A DNA stretch of 64,000 nt from Vigna angularis (taxonomy: Eukaryota > Streptophyta > Magnoliopsida > Fabales > Fabaceae): positions 49,759,630-49,823,629 of the forward strand of contig NC_068970.1 in assembly GCF_016808095.1 (NCBI RefSeq). The letters are read 5' to 3'. Of the stretch, positions 34,566 through 46,752 are shown in pieces. Numbering within the stretch: position 1 is the first letter of the stretch; each line of letters opens with the position of its first letter. The notes beneath the pieces were generated by a model, which saw only the letters and a list, made by a program, of their open reading frames with translations, had not been told where the DNA came from and searched no databases. The position numbers and the translations under genes were made by a program.

Positions 34566-35965
34566 TTTCATTGTGCTTCGTTGTGAAGACTCATAATCTT
34601 ATAAGAGTGGAATTATTAGGTAGTTGCACATATTTGTTGCTCTCATATCTCTTTGGAAATCTTTAACCCACACACCTTTCATACTCATTTTCTTCATTAG
34701 GCACAATTATGAGTGCATCTTTTTTTTTTTACAACTGCATTTGGTTGAACTATTGTTCTTTTCAATCTTCTTCTGGGGATGAAATCTTTACGTCTCCACC
34801 TAGGATAATTTTCCAAAAACTAATGGTTTGTGAACTTGATGTATAGCTCCATTTTGGACTAACCCTAGCAAGTATTCTTTAACACTTAGCAAATCCTAAC
34901 TAAAAATCCAAATCCAAATTATTACTTGGGATTATAACCACTAATGCATTCCTTAAACAATAAGCCGCTCCTTACTTAAGACAAAGAGAGTATCTCGCTG
35001 ATCAACATTTAAAAGGTTCCTGCAAGTGTATTAGAGGCAATAAAAGCATAAGAAAGGACTATAAGGTTATAGCAAAGAGTTAAGAGCATTTATGTGAAAA
35101 AAAAGAAAAAAAAAACTAGCTAGGTCACCTGATGTTGTTGAAGTACTTGAGAAACACAAGAAAAAAAAGTTGAATAGTGTTTTTGGAAAACGTTTTTCAC
35201 CACCCTTATGTTATAGCACATTGTCAAGCGAGTGAGATATTCTTTTAAAGGCTCAGAAGCTTGACTTAAAATATAAGCTTTATAAAAATCAACATGTTAA
35301 TCAGAATAATTTCTACTACAGCGTTTGTAAGAACTTCCTTCAAAAATAAAGGATCGTTTAGGTTGGAAGTTCTTATATTTTGAAATAAAAAGCTTAGCTG
35401 CAGATTATCTAAGATGATCGTTTAGTAAAGAGAATAGAGAATAATACAAGAGATTTTATATTGGTTCTCTCAAACTAAGCTACGACTTGTTTCCTTTGCA
35501 AATGGTTCAACTATAATCTTCACACAATTACAAATGAAAATTAGCACCACTCCTAGTACTCACCTACCTCGTCGAGATTTCCTTTGTGTATTAGCACCAT
35601 TGTTGGTACTCAGCACTCTATCGAGATGTCCTTTAAGTGATCACACCATTCTTAGTACATAACACCCTGCTGAGATTTCCTGGAGTATTTGAACCACTCC
35701 TGGTACTAGACTGCTACCAATGAGGAGCATTGGTATCTTGAAGTGATTTTTATTATGTTACTACTGAAGACTTGAATAATCTTTTATATCAATCTTAAAA
35801 GCATTCTTTGTAGAAACAATTGTATATGATTCATTTGGTAATTGTAAAATGATCAGAAACATCTCAAACTAGAGTTTCATCACAGTAGTAATCGATTATC
35901 TAAGGGGATAATCGATTATCACAAGCTAAAATAGAAAGGGGTTGCTCATGCAAATAATCGATTAT
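34566..35965. mobile_element. Copia LTR-like sequence, boundaries uncertain
   Basis: The stretch from about 35450 has 'tttatattggttctctcaaac', repeated 'accactcctagtactca...gagatttcct' units (35546-35700), and AATCGATTAT motifs at 35890, 35911 and 35956. These palindromes are shared with the copia LTRs at 55237 and 61427. The first part, 34566-35400, is featureless. Confidence 0.4.
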
Positions 35966-36672
35966 TGTTGAGACTTCGGCAAGTGTACCGAATCATACAA
36001 GTAATATAAAATGGTAAGACCAAGTATCGTGTCACAAGAGACTCTCGGCACTAGACAGTTGTGTGATAACTCGATTAATTAAGACTTAAAAGGAATGAAA
36101 TCATTGGTTTAGAATGCAAATACAGAAAATTAAATATGAATGCAGTTTTGATCAATTGAAGAGTAGCACAGCGATGAACGAATGAGGTTTGTGTTATGAG
36201 ATGAATATGTTGTTGGGGTTAGATTTCACCAAGTTTACTCTCATGTATATAAGAATTCTTCTTCTTTCATTAAATTCAACATCACTCAATAAATTACTTA
36301 AAACCCGATCCCTCGGTGAAGAAAACCTATCCTTAATTACTAGTTCATACAATTCCTAACATTCCTAATAATTAATTCTGAAGATCAAGAGCTTAAGACG
36401 ACCAAGACTCATACCCCCATCCTTGAGAAATACTGCTCTTAGAAATAATTTTACAAGAACCTGAATTCTAAGGAACCTCCCGACACTCATGCAATTCATA
36501 CATCACGCTATGAATGAGTTAAACAAAGCGAGCATTGATCATAGAAGAATTACCCTAACAGTTAAAGAAAGAAGCATAAATTATTAAGAATCAATTCAAA
36601 TACATGAGACTTCACAAGGTTACATCATCCCACAACAACAAATAGAAGTTAGTTCCCCATTGTCATGAGAAA
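35966..36672 (-). repeat. gypsy LTR, distal part (interrupted by the large CACTA)
   Basis: On the minus strand it ends CGAAGTCTCAACA at 35966 and matches 58690-59315 closely. The LTR is cut at 36672 and resumes at 49069 after the CACTA element. 'gtcatgagAAA' on the left and 'AAActagatg' on the right restore the family phrase. Confidence 0.85.
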
Positions 36673-36689
36673 CACTACAAGAAAAAAGT

Positions 36690-37005
36690 GTATCACATAC
36701 AGCAAAAATCCGTATATAAGACTCAAAATCCGTATATATTCTGTGTTTATATACGGATTACATACGGACAAAAATCTGTATATAATACCATCGTAGCTAT
36801 GTTTACATACGGATTTATCCGTATATAACTTATATACAGAAATTATATACGGATTTATCCGTATATAAGTTATATATGGAAATATCCGTATATAACTTAT
36901 ATACGAAAATTATATACGGATTTATCCGTATATAAGTTATATACGGAAATATCCGTATATAACTTATATACGGATTTATCCGTATATAATGGTTTAACAA
37001 GAGCT
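36690..37005. repeat. CACTA left subterminal repeats (ATCCGTATATAA)
   Basis: About 18 copies of CCGTATATAA or its complement TTATATACGG, many as head-to-head pairs such as TTATATACGGATTTATCCGT. They are expected to be TNPA-binding sites by analogy with known CACTA elements. Confidence 0.85.
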
Positions 37006-37295
37006 AAATAAATTCTCTGTATATAGCAGTTCCCCCATGCACAATATACAAGCAGACCTGGACATTATAGTGAACATTCAGCATTGTTATAAACAAACCT
37101 GGACATTATACATTACACATTGACATATAAATTTAATAAGGTTTTCAGATACACTTAATCCACAAAGGAAACATTTATGAATACATAAATATTGTTTACA
37201 TCAATATAACTGCAACATTTGGTAAGTTCATAAACAGATTGTAGTTGTTGTTCTAAATAAGTTCAACAGTAATGGAAATAAGTTCTATAAAATGC

Positions 37296-39158
37296 CTAAT
37301 AATGGATATAATCATTTCCATCTTGTGGTTGTTCATCTGGTGGTTGCTGGTGTGGTGGTTGCTGTTCTGGAGGTTGCTGTTCTGGAGGTTGCTGTTCTGG
37401 TTGGACTATATTGGGTACGTCATTTTGAACTTGAGGATTTGGAAGGTTTAAAAATTGTTGTGCAGCCGCGGCGGCTGAAGGCGGAAAGAATGGCAGGTGG
37501 ACGCCAATAAAGCCTTCAAGATTTTGAAGCTGCTGACCATATTGTTGTAACTGCGATTTCAGGTTAAGAATTTCTTCTGAATTTTGAGGTTGAGCAGTAG
37601 AAGATGCCTGTGTTTGTTGGATGTAACTATCAACACAGTCATCTTGGGAAGTGACATTTCCAATGCCGTATACGCGTCCCTTGTATTTTCCACCAGCAGC
37701 CTCTAACCAACATCGGTTTCTCAATCTTTCCTCCTCCGCAGGGTCTAGAGGAGAAGATGTTGAGACACCAACAGATGCAGTCTCAGATCTAATTTGAGAA
37801 AATTTTGCAACAAATTGTTCCTGTTAAATGAATAAATATTATCATTACACATGAGGTTTAAAAACCGAAAATTTATAATGTGATAGAGTTAGTACAAACT
37901 TACATGGGTCCGCCTAGACCTTTCGTCCACAAAATCTCCTGTTGATTGACGAATATGTGTCTGCTGAAATATTTCATCAACATGCACAGACCGACCAAGC
38001 TCTTGTGACTGCAAACAAAAGGAGTTGTTACTAAATATTTGTAAAGTTTATGATTACAAATATAACAAAAAAAATGTACAAGTTATATACCAAACGAATA
38101 GCATGCTCATGCACGCTTATAGATCCTCTAGTGTGCAAACAACCACCCTTTTTAGATGTCCGATTCTTCTTTGCCGTTTCACACTTTTGTCTATAAAGTG
38201 GCATGTTCCACTTTTCCAAAAGAGCATTCCAAGTATCGTCCCCCAGCCAATCAGGTCTTTTTCCTAGAGTTCTAGCTTTTTTATACATCTCTGAGAGTCT
38301 ATGAGATGCCTTGGTGTGATAATTTTTTTTGACCTTTTCCTCATCTTCAGGCTTCCATGAAACCCTTCTCTGTTATATTAGAAATAATAGGTTTGAATAA
38401 GTAAACAAGTTCAAAGTATAAATTAAATGCAGGACACCAACTATTGACTTGTAACAGGATTAGGAATGAAAAGTGTTTACCTTAAAACGTTCGAAGAAGA
38501 CATCTCTGGTTGACTTAGGGATTGAGCCCCATGTTAGCCATGGCTCATCAAACTGTTCCTTGATGGTGGCTGTGATTGCCTTGGATGCAGTTTTTGTAGG
38601 ATAAAAGCTAAAACAAAATTAAACTCAAACATTACAATAATACAACAATGAATTGTCTATATATTAATTGAGTTATTTTTTTTCTTACCCTCCTCCAATG
38701 GGTGTAATGATTGGACGACTATTGGAACATTCTTCCATGTTATTGGCGGCTGAACTAGAATGTGGATCTGCATCCTCTATACCAGGTGATGCTGCAAAAT
38801 TTCTCGGAGTTGATGGGTTAGAACCAACATTGGGAGAGAGTGAAGCCATTCGATAAGGAGGCACTTGGTATGGAGTGGGTGTCAAGCCAGGCACTTGTAT
38901 CGGAGGTGGAAAAGATGTACCAATAGAGGTAGGTGAAGATGTAGGAACTTGATGTGGAGTGGGAGTGAAGCCAGGAACAACTAATGGAGGTGGAACAGAT
39001 CTAGCAGTAGAGGTAGAGGTAGGTGTAGTTGGTTGACTGGTTGAACCAATTTCATTATTGAAACGTGTCATCAACTTCACTACGTATGATTTCTTCCCCT
39101 TCCCCTTATTAGAATTTCCTGAAGGTGGAATAGGAGGGCCAGAAGGACCTGATGCCAT
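37296..39158 (-). CDS. tnpA-like: TNPA-type transposase gene (Ptta/En/Spm, Transposase_24 family), 5 exons, 501 aa
   Basis: Five minus-strand exons are inferred from GT-AG junctions: 39158-38689, 38607-38481, 38369-38091, 38008-37904 and 37820-37296 (470, 127, 279, 105 and 525 nt). They join in frame to 501 codons plus stop. An ATG four codons upstream (39170) is an alternative start. Residues 1-157 are Pro/Ser/Thr-rich (FTPTPHQVP, LTPTPYQVP). Residues about 160-290 form the conserved core: FDEPWLTWGSIPKSTRDVFF, RRVSWKPEDEEKVKKNYHTK, RPDWLGDDTWNALLEKW, then CETAKKNRTSKKGG and HTRGSISVHEHAIRL. The C-terminal part has a predicted coiled coil (ILNLKSQLQQYGQQLQNLEG) and a QPPEQ repeat tail. Proteins of this group bind subterminal repeats and bring the transposon ends together. 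The downstream neighbour of the broken tnpD gene, it is the only apparently functional protein of this element. Confidence 0.75.
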
Positions 39159-39239
39159 ATTCTTGAACATAATATATATTTTTATACAATAGAAGAAAAG
39201 AAAATTTAGAAAAATGTACAATGAGAGATAAATGCAATA

Positions 39240-39314
39240 AAACTGTATTAGTAAATGTTTAATCTTAAGACTTACATTCATAAGAACTTAAGATTGTGGA
39301 CAACATTATAAATG
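39240..39314. repeat. 75-bp direct duplication, copy A (left of captured gene)
   Basis: Identical to 40748-40822 except at one position (G at 39244, C at 40752). Ends TTATAAATG. CACTA sequence continues to the left of copy A, toward TNPA. Confidence 0.95.
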
Positions 39315-40747
39315 GAATAAAAATATTTCTTCTTATTTGTTCATTAATCTAAATACCACCAATAATTTAATCCCAGTGGTAAGATAAAAAGATTGTTTTT
39401 CTTAAATGAACTTTTGGGGGTGACTAAGTGTTGTTAAAAGAGTAAGTGCTAGTATAGCTTGTGAGTCCACTGGCTTAACTTGGATTAGTTGGAAACTGAG
39501 TTGACTTCTCCACGTGAAGGATCTAAGACAAATAAAAAATAAATCTAACTAAGTTGCGAGGATTGAAGTACATACATTTTGCAAATGTTTGTACTTAATT
39601 GTTGATGTGTTAATGATTTTTCAGTTTTCCCCCTCTGTTGTTTATAGGTTCTGGTTGCAAGTCATGAAGAGGAGGAAAAAGAGACAGAAGTCATTGCTGC
39701 TGTGGATTTTCGAGGCCACCCAGTAGACAAGACAAAAACTGGAGGATGGCTAGCAGCAAGGCTCATCTTAGGTTTACATTAATCTCAATCCATAGAAATT
39801 GGAGTCATGTTCTCAAGGTTGAACCAAATTTGGCTCCAACAAAATCCTTTTTTTTAAAACAGGTACTGAACAGGCCAAGAATATGTGTGATGGGCATAGC
39901 CATGAATTTAGTGACCTACTTGGTTAGAGATTTGAATCTCCCTTCACCTGATTCTGCCACCATAGTTACCAATGTCATGGGAACTGTCAACCTTCTTGGC
40001 CTTGTTGGTGGCTTCCTTGCTGATGCCAAACTTGGCAGATACCTCACTGTTGCCATATCTACAACCATCGCTGCTGTGGTATGTTAAAAGATTTGCATAT
40101 TTTGATACACTCAATAGTCACTTAACTCATTTCTTTGGCTTTTAACCAGACTTAGGCAACCAATTTTCTCTCTTCCCTTAAGGGAAAGTGGTTTTCAAGT
40201 GCAAATTATATAAAATGAATAAAAGAATGTTCACTATTTACTCTTAACATCTTTCTATCTATACTAGAAGTCAGTAATTAGTTTTCATGTCACTTGTGTT
40301 GGACCAGGGAGTGAGTTTGTTAACTACGGCTACCACCATTCCTAGCATGAGGCCCCCCACATGCAGTGGTGTCAGAAAACAACACCATGAATGCATTCAG
40401 GCTACTGGCAAACAATTGGCTTTGCTATATATAGCACTTAACACTATACCAGTGGGTGGAGGAGGAATAAAATCCAATGTCTCGGGTTTGGGGTCTTTCA
40501 AACAATCACTTTATACAATTAATTTTTTATACAGTCAATAATAATACAGTTTCCACATAAAACTTATATGTATGACTAGAGCAGTGTAAGCCACAAGCTG
40601 AGACATTTACCTCGTACCCCCCCCCCCCCCCATTTATTTAGGCTCCAAATTTTCTATTATATTCCTTTAATAATTTAACTAAATTATGCGATGAAAACTT
40701 TTGTTGAAGAAATCAATCTTGATTTTTTTAAATGAAGATATTGCTAT
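39315..40747 (+). other. Captured host DNA insert in CACTA
   Basis: 1433 bp between the two 75-bp repeats. It contains three exons and introns of a host NRT1/PTR-type gene and a C run (40618-40630). There is no transposon terminus at either edge. The G/C-rich exons and plus orientation differ from the surrounding minus-strand transposase genes. Confidence 0.85.
39648..40500 (+). pseudogene. NRT1/PTR (NPF6-like) transporter gene fragment, exons and introns captured by CACTA
   Basis: Three exons with AG/GT borders: 39648-39771, 39863-40078 and 40308-about 40500. Exon A encodes VDFRGHPVDKTKTGGWLAAR, the N-terminal signature before the first membrane segment of NPF6-type nitrate/peptide transporters. 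Exon B gives ICVMGIAMNLVTYLV, VMGTVNLLGLVGGFLADAK and LGRYLTVAIS, the first membrane segments. Exon C gives TTIPSMRPPTC, VRKQHHECIQATGKQLALL and GGGGIKSNVSG. Exon B has a frameshift near its start (about 2 nt missing before RICVMG relative to the family). The homology stops after GLGS, where the family has the conserved GSDQFD motif. So about a third of the usual near-590-residue protein is present, and it cannot transport. Family members move nitrate or peptides across membranes by proton symport. The parent gene must lie elsewhere in the genome. Confidence 0.8.
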
Positions 40748-40822
40748 AAACTCTATTAGTAAATGTTTAATCTTAAGACTTACATTCATAAGAACTTAAG
40801 ATTGTGGACAACATTATAAATG
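40748..40822. repeat. 75-bp direct duplication, copy B (right of captured gene)
   Basis: Copy of 39240-39314 with one mismatch. It lies 31 bp beyond the end of the tnpD frame, so the capture occurred in the short interval between tnpD and tnpA. Confidence 0.95.
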
Positions 40823-40853
40823 CATCAAAAATATGGAGGAACACACCCTAACT

Positions 40854-43800
40854 CTATTCAGTGCTAGAACTATGAAATTCATCTTCATTGTCATCTTCAC
40901 CCTGTTCCTCTGCATTGTATTCTTCTGATTCCGTTGTATCTTCATCTATCTGCCCTTGAAATGATGAAATATTGTTAGGGTTCACTTATTCAAGAGCAGC
41001 ATCTACATCTTCTAATCGGACTACTTCTTCAACGTCAATGACGTCATTAACATGTGACATTTCCTCCACTTGGTATGGCACATCGGCTTCTACATCATTC
41101 GAATCAATGCGACCTCTAGGCCTCGTTTTTATCGCAACACACCAACCTCGTTTGTCCGTGCGTGATGTAGGATATGGTACATATTACACTTGTTGTACAT
41201 TATGTGCAATTATAAAAGGATCAAACAACACATATCTTTTATCCATTCGAATATCCACAATGCCATACTTTGAATCCACTCTTGTACCTATTCTCGATGG
41301 ATCAAACCAATCACAATAAAATAATACAATTTTCTTTTATGTGGTTGTTGAATTGTATTCGAACTCATAAATGTGTTTAATGACACCATAGAAATCATCT
41401 TGACCTCCTTCTGTTAGCCCTTTAACATGAACCCCACTATTTATTGTCTTCTTGCCCTGACTCCATGCATGCGTATGAAATTTGTATCCATTAGCAAAGA
41501 ATGTGTGCCATTCCTTTACACACCTTAAAGGACCAAGTGATAAATCTCTAAGATGTTGGTTCCTCACACTTAAAGGATCGTTATGAACCTACAACCATTC
41601 AGGATATGAACCTAATCAACAATGTAATGATTAAAGAATTAAGGAAGAAATGAATGTGTTAGAATGATAGGAAGTCGTACTTTTTGCCTGAACCACAATG
41701 GGAAATTAGCATGTATGTATGTCGAACTGTTTGACTCAGATAGTTGATAGGTATGTAAGAATGACCTGTTGACATGTATGACGAGATTAGATCAAAGACA
41801 ATGCATGTAATCAAATGAAAAAACCTCCTATGGGTAATATAATTGATTTTGGAGGCTTACTCAAGGTAAGGTTCAACTTCATTGCAATTGATCAATACAT
41901 GAACATGAGCTGATCTCAATTCTTCATCACTTAACCAATGTGTTGATTCCCTCCCAGAATGACGACTAGGTTGGTCAAACACTGATAATGTTTTTGTTAG
42001 GCTTTCTATTTGAATGTCTACTTCATTTCTACTGCTTTGTGGTGTTAACATGAAGTTTTTGAAATAGTGGGAACAAAAATGAGTTGTTTCTCTGTGCAAG
42101 TATGATGCGCAAATAGATCCTTCAACCCTAGCTTTATTCTTTACTGAACGTTTAGCATATCCCATGAACCTACAAATTTGAAACTGATATGTTAGGATTT
42201 TTGAATTATGCGTAGTAAATTGAACGATAAGATGTCATATTGTCACCTTTCAAATGGGTACATCCACCTATAGTGGACTGGTCCACCAAGTCGTGCCTCA
42301 TATGGAAGATGGATAGGGAGATGTTCCATAGAATCAAAGAATGAAGGAGGAAATATTCTCTCCATCTTGCACAGAATGAGAGGAATGTTTTCTTCCATCT
42401 TCGCTAGGTCATCCTTGTTCAATGTAGTAGAACACAAATCTCTAAAGAAATGACTTATCTCTGCAATGGGATTGAGAACATGAGACGGTAAAGAACTAAA
42501 CGCAATAGGAAGTAAGCATTCCATAAACACATGGCAGTCATGGCTTTTCATCCCAATGAGCTTTCCCCTATTCACATCAACACACCTTGACAAGTTAGAA
42601 GAATATCCATCAGGCATCCTAAGAGCTTTTACCCAATGACAGACTTCTTTTGTTTGATCTGCTGAAAGTGTATAATTTGGTTTTGGCTTATACATGTTTC
42701 CATTGGTATGCCTTTTTAGCTCCAAATCTTTTCGTCTACAGTACAAAGCTATATCCATTCGGGCCTTCTCATTGTCTTTTGTCTTCCCCACAACATTCAT
42801 CACAGTATTAAAGATGTTGTCAAAGAAATTTTTTTCAATGTGCATGAAATCAAGATTATGCCTTAACAAATTATCCTTCCAATAGGGTAGATCCCAAAAG
42901 ATGCTTTTTTTTGTCCAATTATGCCACTCACCGTATCCATCAATTCTTGGTGCACCATTTTCAGTTATTTTAGGATAACCATTGATTCTATTCCAAACTT
43001 CTACTCCCGTAAGATATGGTGGTGCGTCATCCATCTCCACTTCCCCCTTCTTGAAAGCATTCCTATTCCTCCTAAAGGCATGGTCATTCGGTAAAAACCT
43101 CCGATGGGAGTCAAACCATGAATTTTTTGCCCCATGATATAATCTAAAAGCCTTTGTATGTTCCATACAATGTGGGCATGCCAGTTTACCATGAGTGCTC
43201 CAACCGGACAACATACCATAAGCAGGAAAATCATTAATTGTCCACATCAGCATGGCCCTCAAAATAAAGTGTTGTTTCCTTGAAATATCATATGTTATGA
43301 CACCCGTCCACAGCTTCTTCAATTCGTCTATCAAGGGCTCTAAGTACACATCTATGCCAACCTTTGGATTGAGTGGCCCGGGAATGAGACATGTCAAGAA
43401 CATTTAAGGTTTAGACATGCACATTTCTGGAGGAAGATTATAAGGGGTGACAATAACTGGCCAACATGAATATGGTATATTTGATGCCTGTACATATGGG
43501 TTAAAACCGTCAGAGCATAAACCGAGTCGTACATTGCGTGGCTCGGTAGCAAAGTCAGGATATACTCTATCAAAGTGCTTCCAAGCCTCTCCATCGCATG
43601 GATGACGCAATACACCATTCGTCGACATGTTCTGATAGTGCCAAGTCATTTCTCCTGCAGTTTGTGTTGAGGCATACATTCTTTGTAGTCTAGGAATTAA
43701 TGGCAAATAGAACATTGATTTCATAGGAACTTGCTTTGTAGTAGTTGCTCCCATATTACGTGGTTGATATCTTGGCTTTCCACAAAATTTGTATTCAAGC

Positions 43801-44549
43801 AACGCGCCATCATTCTTACCATATTCATTATCATAGAAGAGCATGCAACCATCCACGCAACAATCAATCCTCTGCGATTGTAATCCCAACTTTGATACAC
43901 ACTTTTTTGCTTCGTAGTATGTTTTAGGCAAACCTGATTTGATGGGTGTTGCATCCATAACCATTTTTGCAATAAAATCTATGCATTGGTTAGGAATATT
44001 CCAATTTGACTTGCAAGCTAATAGTCTGACACACATTGATAATTTCGAGTCTGATGCTCCTCCATACAACGGTTGGTTTGCATCCAACAAAAAATTAAAA
44101 AACCTTTGTGTTTCTTCATTCGGAGCCTCTTCAATGTTATTAGAAGTATATGCTTGCCACGACTCATTTTGCCCAAGAGCATCATGCACCATGTCTTCCA
44201 TTGTTTGAAATTGGTTAATTTGACCACCTTCCGTCTCTACAGCCCTCCAACTTTGATGATTCTGTACATCATCTTCTGGTATTATTTCCCTATGATCCTC
44301 CCAAATGAAATAATTAGGCTTGAAACCGTTCTTGTAAAGGTGAACTTTGACAACTCTTTCGTGCAGAATCTTTGTACAATCGCACTTTAAACATGGACAT
44401 CGAAGACCCCCATCTCTACGATAATGTTCTTGTTCACAAGCTTTAGTTATAAACTCTTCAACACCTAATACAAAAGACTCTTTCAAAGCACCTCTTCCTC
44501 TATGACACCTATCGTACATCCATGCACGATTTGATGGGGAATGATCCAT
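40854..44549 (-). pseudogene. tnpD-like: TNPD/tnp2-type CACTA transposase gene with four in-frame stops
   Basis: Minus-strand exons inferred from GT-AG borders: 44549-42247, 42169-41861, 41765-41681 and 41588-40854. The N-terminus (SNRAWMYDR, then GVEEFITKACEQ and LRCPCLKC) is the transposase-associated domain. The middle of exon 1 is the Transposase_21/tnp2 domain (LGLCSDGFNPY, IPGPLNPKVGIDVYLEPLID, AYGMLSGWSTHGKLACPHC, RHNLDFMHIEKNFFDN). Exon 2 (GYAKRSVKNKARVEGSICAS) continues the DUF4218-like region, and exon 4 (YCDWFDPSRIGTRVDSKYG) is the DUF4216-like region with an acidic tail. In-frame stops lie at 43404-43406 (in place of a codon between SKP and MFLT), 41337-41339, 41184-41186 and 40986-40988. 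No frameshifts were noticed in exon 1. The catalytic gene is therefore dead but young. Family role: cuts and joins CACTA ends together with TNPA. Confidence 0.85.
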
Positions 44550-46752
44550 GTTCTGTACATAAATCGATTACAAAACAATTAGCCAATGCTTAATATACGT
44601 CTCTATATTATGACACGTACCCTATCAAATGGCTTCCTAAAGAATAACCTAAATTAATTTAGGTCCTCTTCTCTCTATCTTAGAATGTTTTTCAACATGT
44701 AAAATGCATGGAATGGGGTAATTAGGGGTTCATACATCATTAAAGAAAGATAATAAAATTCTCAATACAGTACTGGAATAAGAGAAACTTAAAATCAGTG
44801 GTGATACCAAATTTGACAGCAAAATAGTCAAAACTAGTGTTAACATCAAATGGGTTTTCTCCTAGTCTCAAATAAAGATAAGATATCAAAAAACTAAAGC
44901 ATAATAAAATTCCTAATTCTACCTAGTCTAGGTAGCCTAAAATGTGGTTAATGAGTCAAAACACAACCACTAGACCTGGGTTCGGACAATGGGTATTGAT
45001 TTGGAATGAGGCCAAGAATTTAATGAAAACTTTGTCTTCTTGCTGCTGCATTAAGCTAATTGAATTGGAGATGCAAGTTGCTGCTGTAACAGAATTTACA
45101 GCTTGCTGGACAGTGATGTTTAGCTGCTGTTGAGTCTTCCTTCTTGCTCCACTTTCAATGCTCAAACCACTTCCTAGGAGGCTACCAAAGTAGGAGAAGG
45201 ATTCTAGTGCTGGATGCCCCAAAGAGCTTGCACATACACTCCAAAACTCAGCAAAATCACACCAATCAGTTTAAAAATCTGCACCAAACTATGCTGCTGT
45301 TTGCACCAAACTATGCAGCTGTTTTGACACTTAGGATGCCAAACAAAATACACACAACAATTTAGGATGCCAAACAAAATACACACAACAATTTGGAACA
45401 ACACAACAATGAAAGGTACACAAAAGGAACTTATCAAAGGCACTAGAATGGATGAAGAAAGCAAGAAAAACACAAGCACAGTTCAGAAATTCTTCCAACA
45501 ATGTAATTTAAACCAGAATTACCAAAACAGTTGCTGGAAAAAAATCAAAATCTGCACAAAAAAAATAAAGATGAACTAAAATGGTGGTTTTGGAACCCAA
45601 AATGAGTAGCAGTGTTTCAGCAGCTTGGATGAATGTTCAAACAACTTTTATTCATGATATTAAACATGTTTAAACTCTTAAACAGCTAAATTAATGCTTA
45701 CTACTCAAATTCACTGGTCCACTTCCAATTTTAACTCAAAATTAATGGTTTAAGTATCCAATCTGCATATAACTTCAATTTTGACCAAATGAACAGTATT
45801 AGCAACTTTTAATCATCCATTTAGACTTGTTCAAACTGTCCAAACACACAGAAATAGCAGATTCCGAATTTCACGCATGCTATGGCTCAATTATGCAGCA
45901 AAACCATCAATCAAACAACCAAATTTAGCTTTTCATGGAATCAAAGACTTGACAGCAAATGCAATGACTCAAAGAAGTGTATAAACACGGATCTAAGCTA
46001 GATTTAATGTTCTTAGCATGACCAAATTCAGATTACACCAATTCAAATAGATTAGCACGGTGAAGAGCTACAATTTCAAGCTGAAATAGTGAATGGTTAA
46101 GGATTTTGAGCAACCACACTATGCATATTGCATTTTAGTGCTTATTCTGGTTTGCTCTACCTTAAGACACATTCAACAACATTATACAATGTTGTACCAA
46201 GCTCCAGAATCAAAGAAAAACTGCTGAAACAGTTTTAGACGTGTTGGACCAGATTTAATTTCTGCAACAGAATTCACACCAAATTCAAATCTCATTTGCC
46301 CTTTTAATGCTTCAGCTTGTATAACCCAGGCTAGATCAAGTCCTCATTGCCTTATTTGGTATATATACAGCTTGTTTAGCACTTGCAAATCAATTAACAC
46401 AAAATACTCCAGCAGAATCAGGAAACTAAACAAAACAAAAAAAAAATATAATACAACAATTGCACAAGACTATAACAGCACTGAATTTTGAATTATAAGG
46501 CTGGAATTGACTCAAACAATGAAGTTTCACCGATTAAAATGAAAGGACAACATCAACACACAAAGAATACTCAAATTGAACTACTGGAAAAGTAATACAC
46601 AGCTAAACAAAAATGAAAAACAGCACCTCTGGAAACAAAACAGAACACTGATTTGGAAAACTGAAACAGAAATTAGATCACCATTGGAAGTAGAAAATGG
46701 AAGAGGAGCTTAGCTCTGGTTTGCGTGGACAACCAAGGCTCTAGATACCACT
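44550..46752. other. CACTA interior upstream of tnpD, with retroelement-like sequence
   Basis: No coding frame supported. Tandem duplications occur at 45280-45315 (CACCAAACTATGC(T/A)GCTGTTT twice) and 45331-45390 (a 30-bp AGGATGCCAAACAAAATACA unit twice). Adjacent to the LTR-like end at 46753 is TGGTATCTAGAGCC on the minus strand (about 46752-46738), close to the copia initiator-Met primer-binding site TGGTATCAGAGCC. At least part of this stretch may therefore be the inside of a copia-like or TRIM-like element. Confidence 0.4.
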
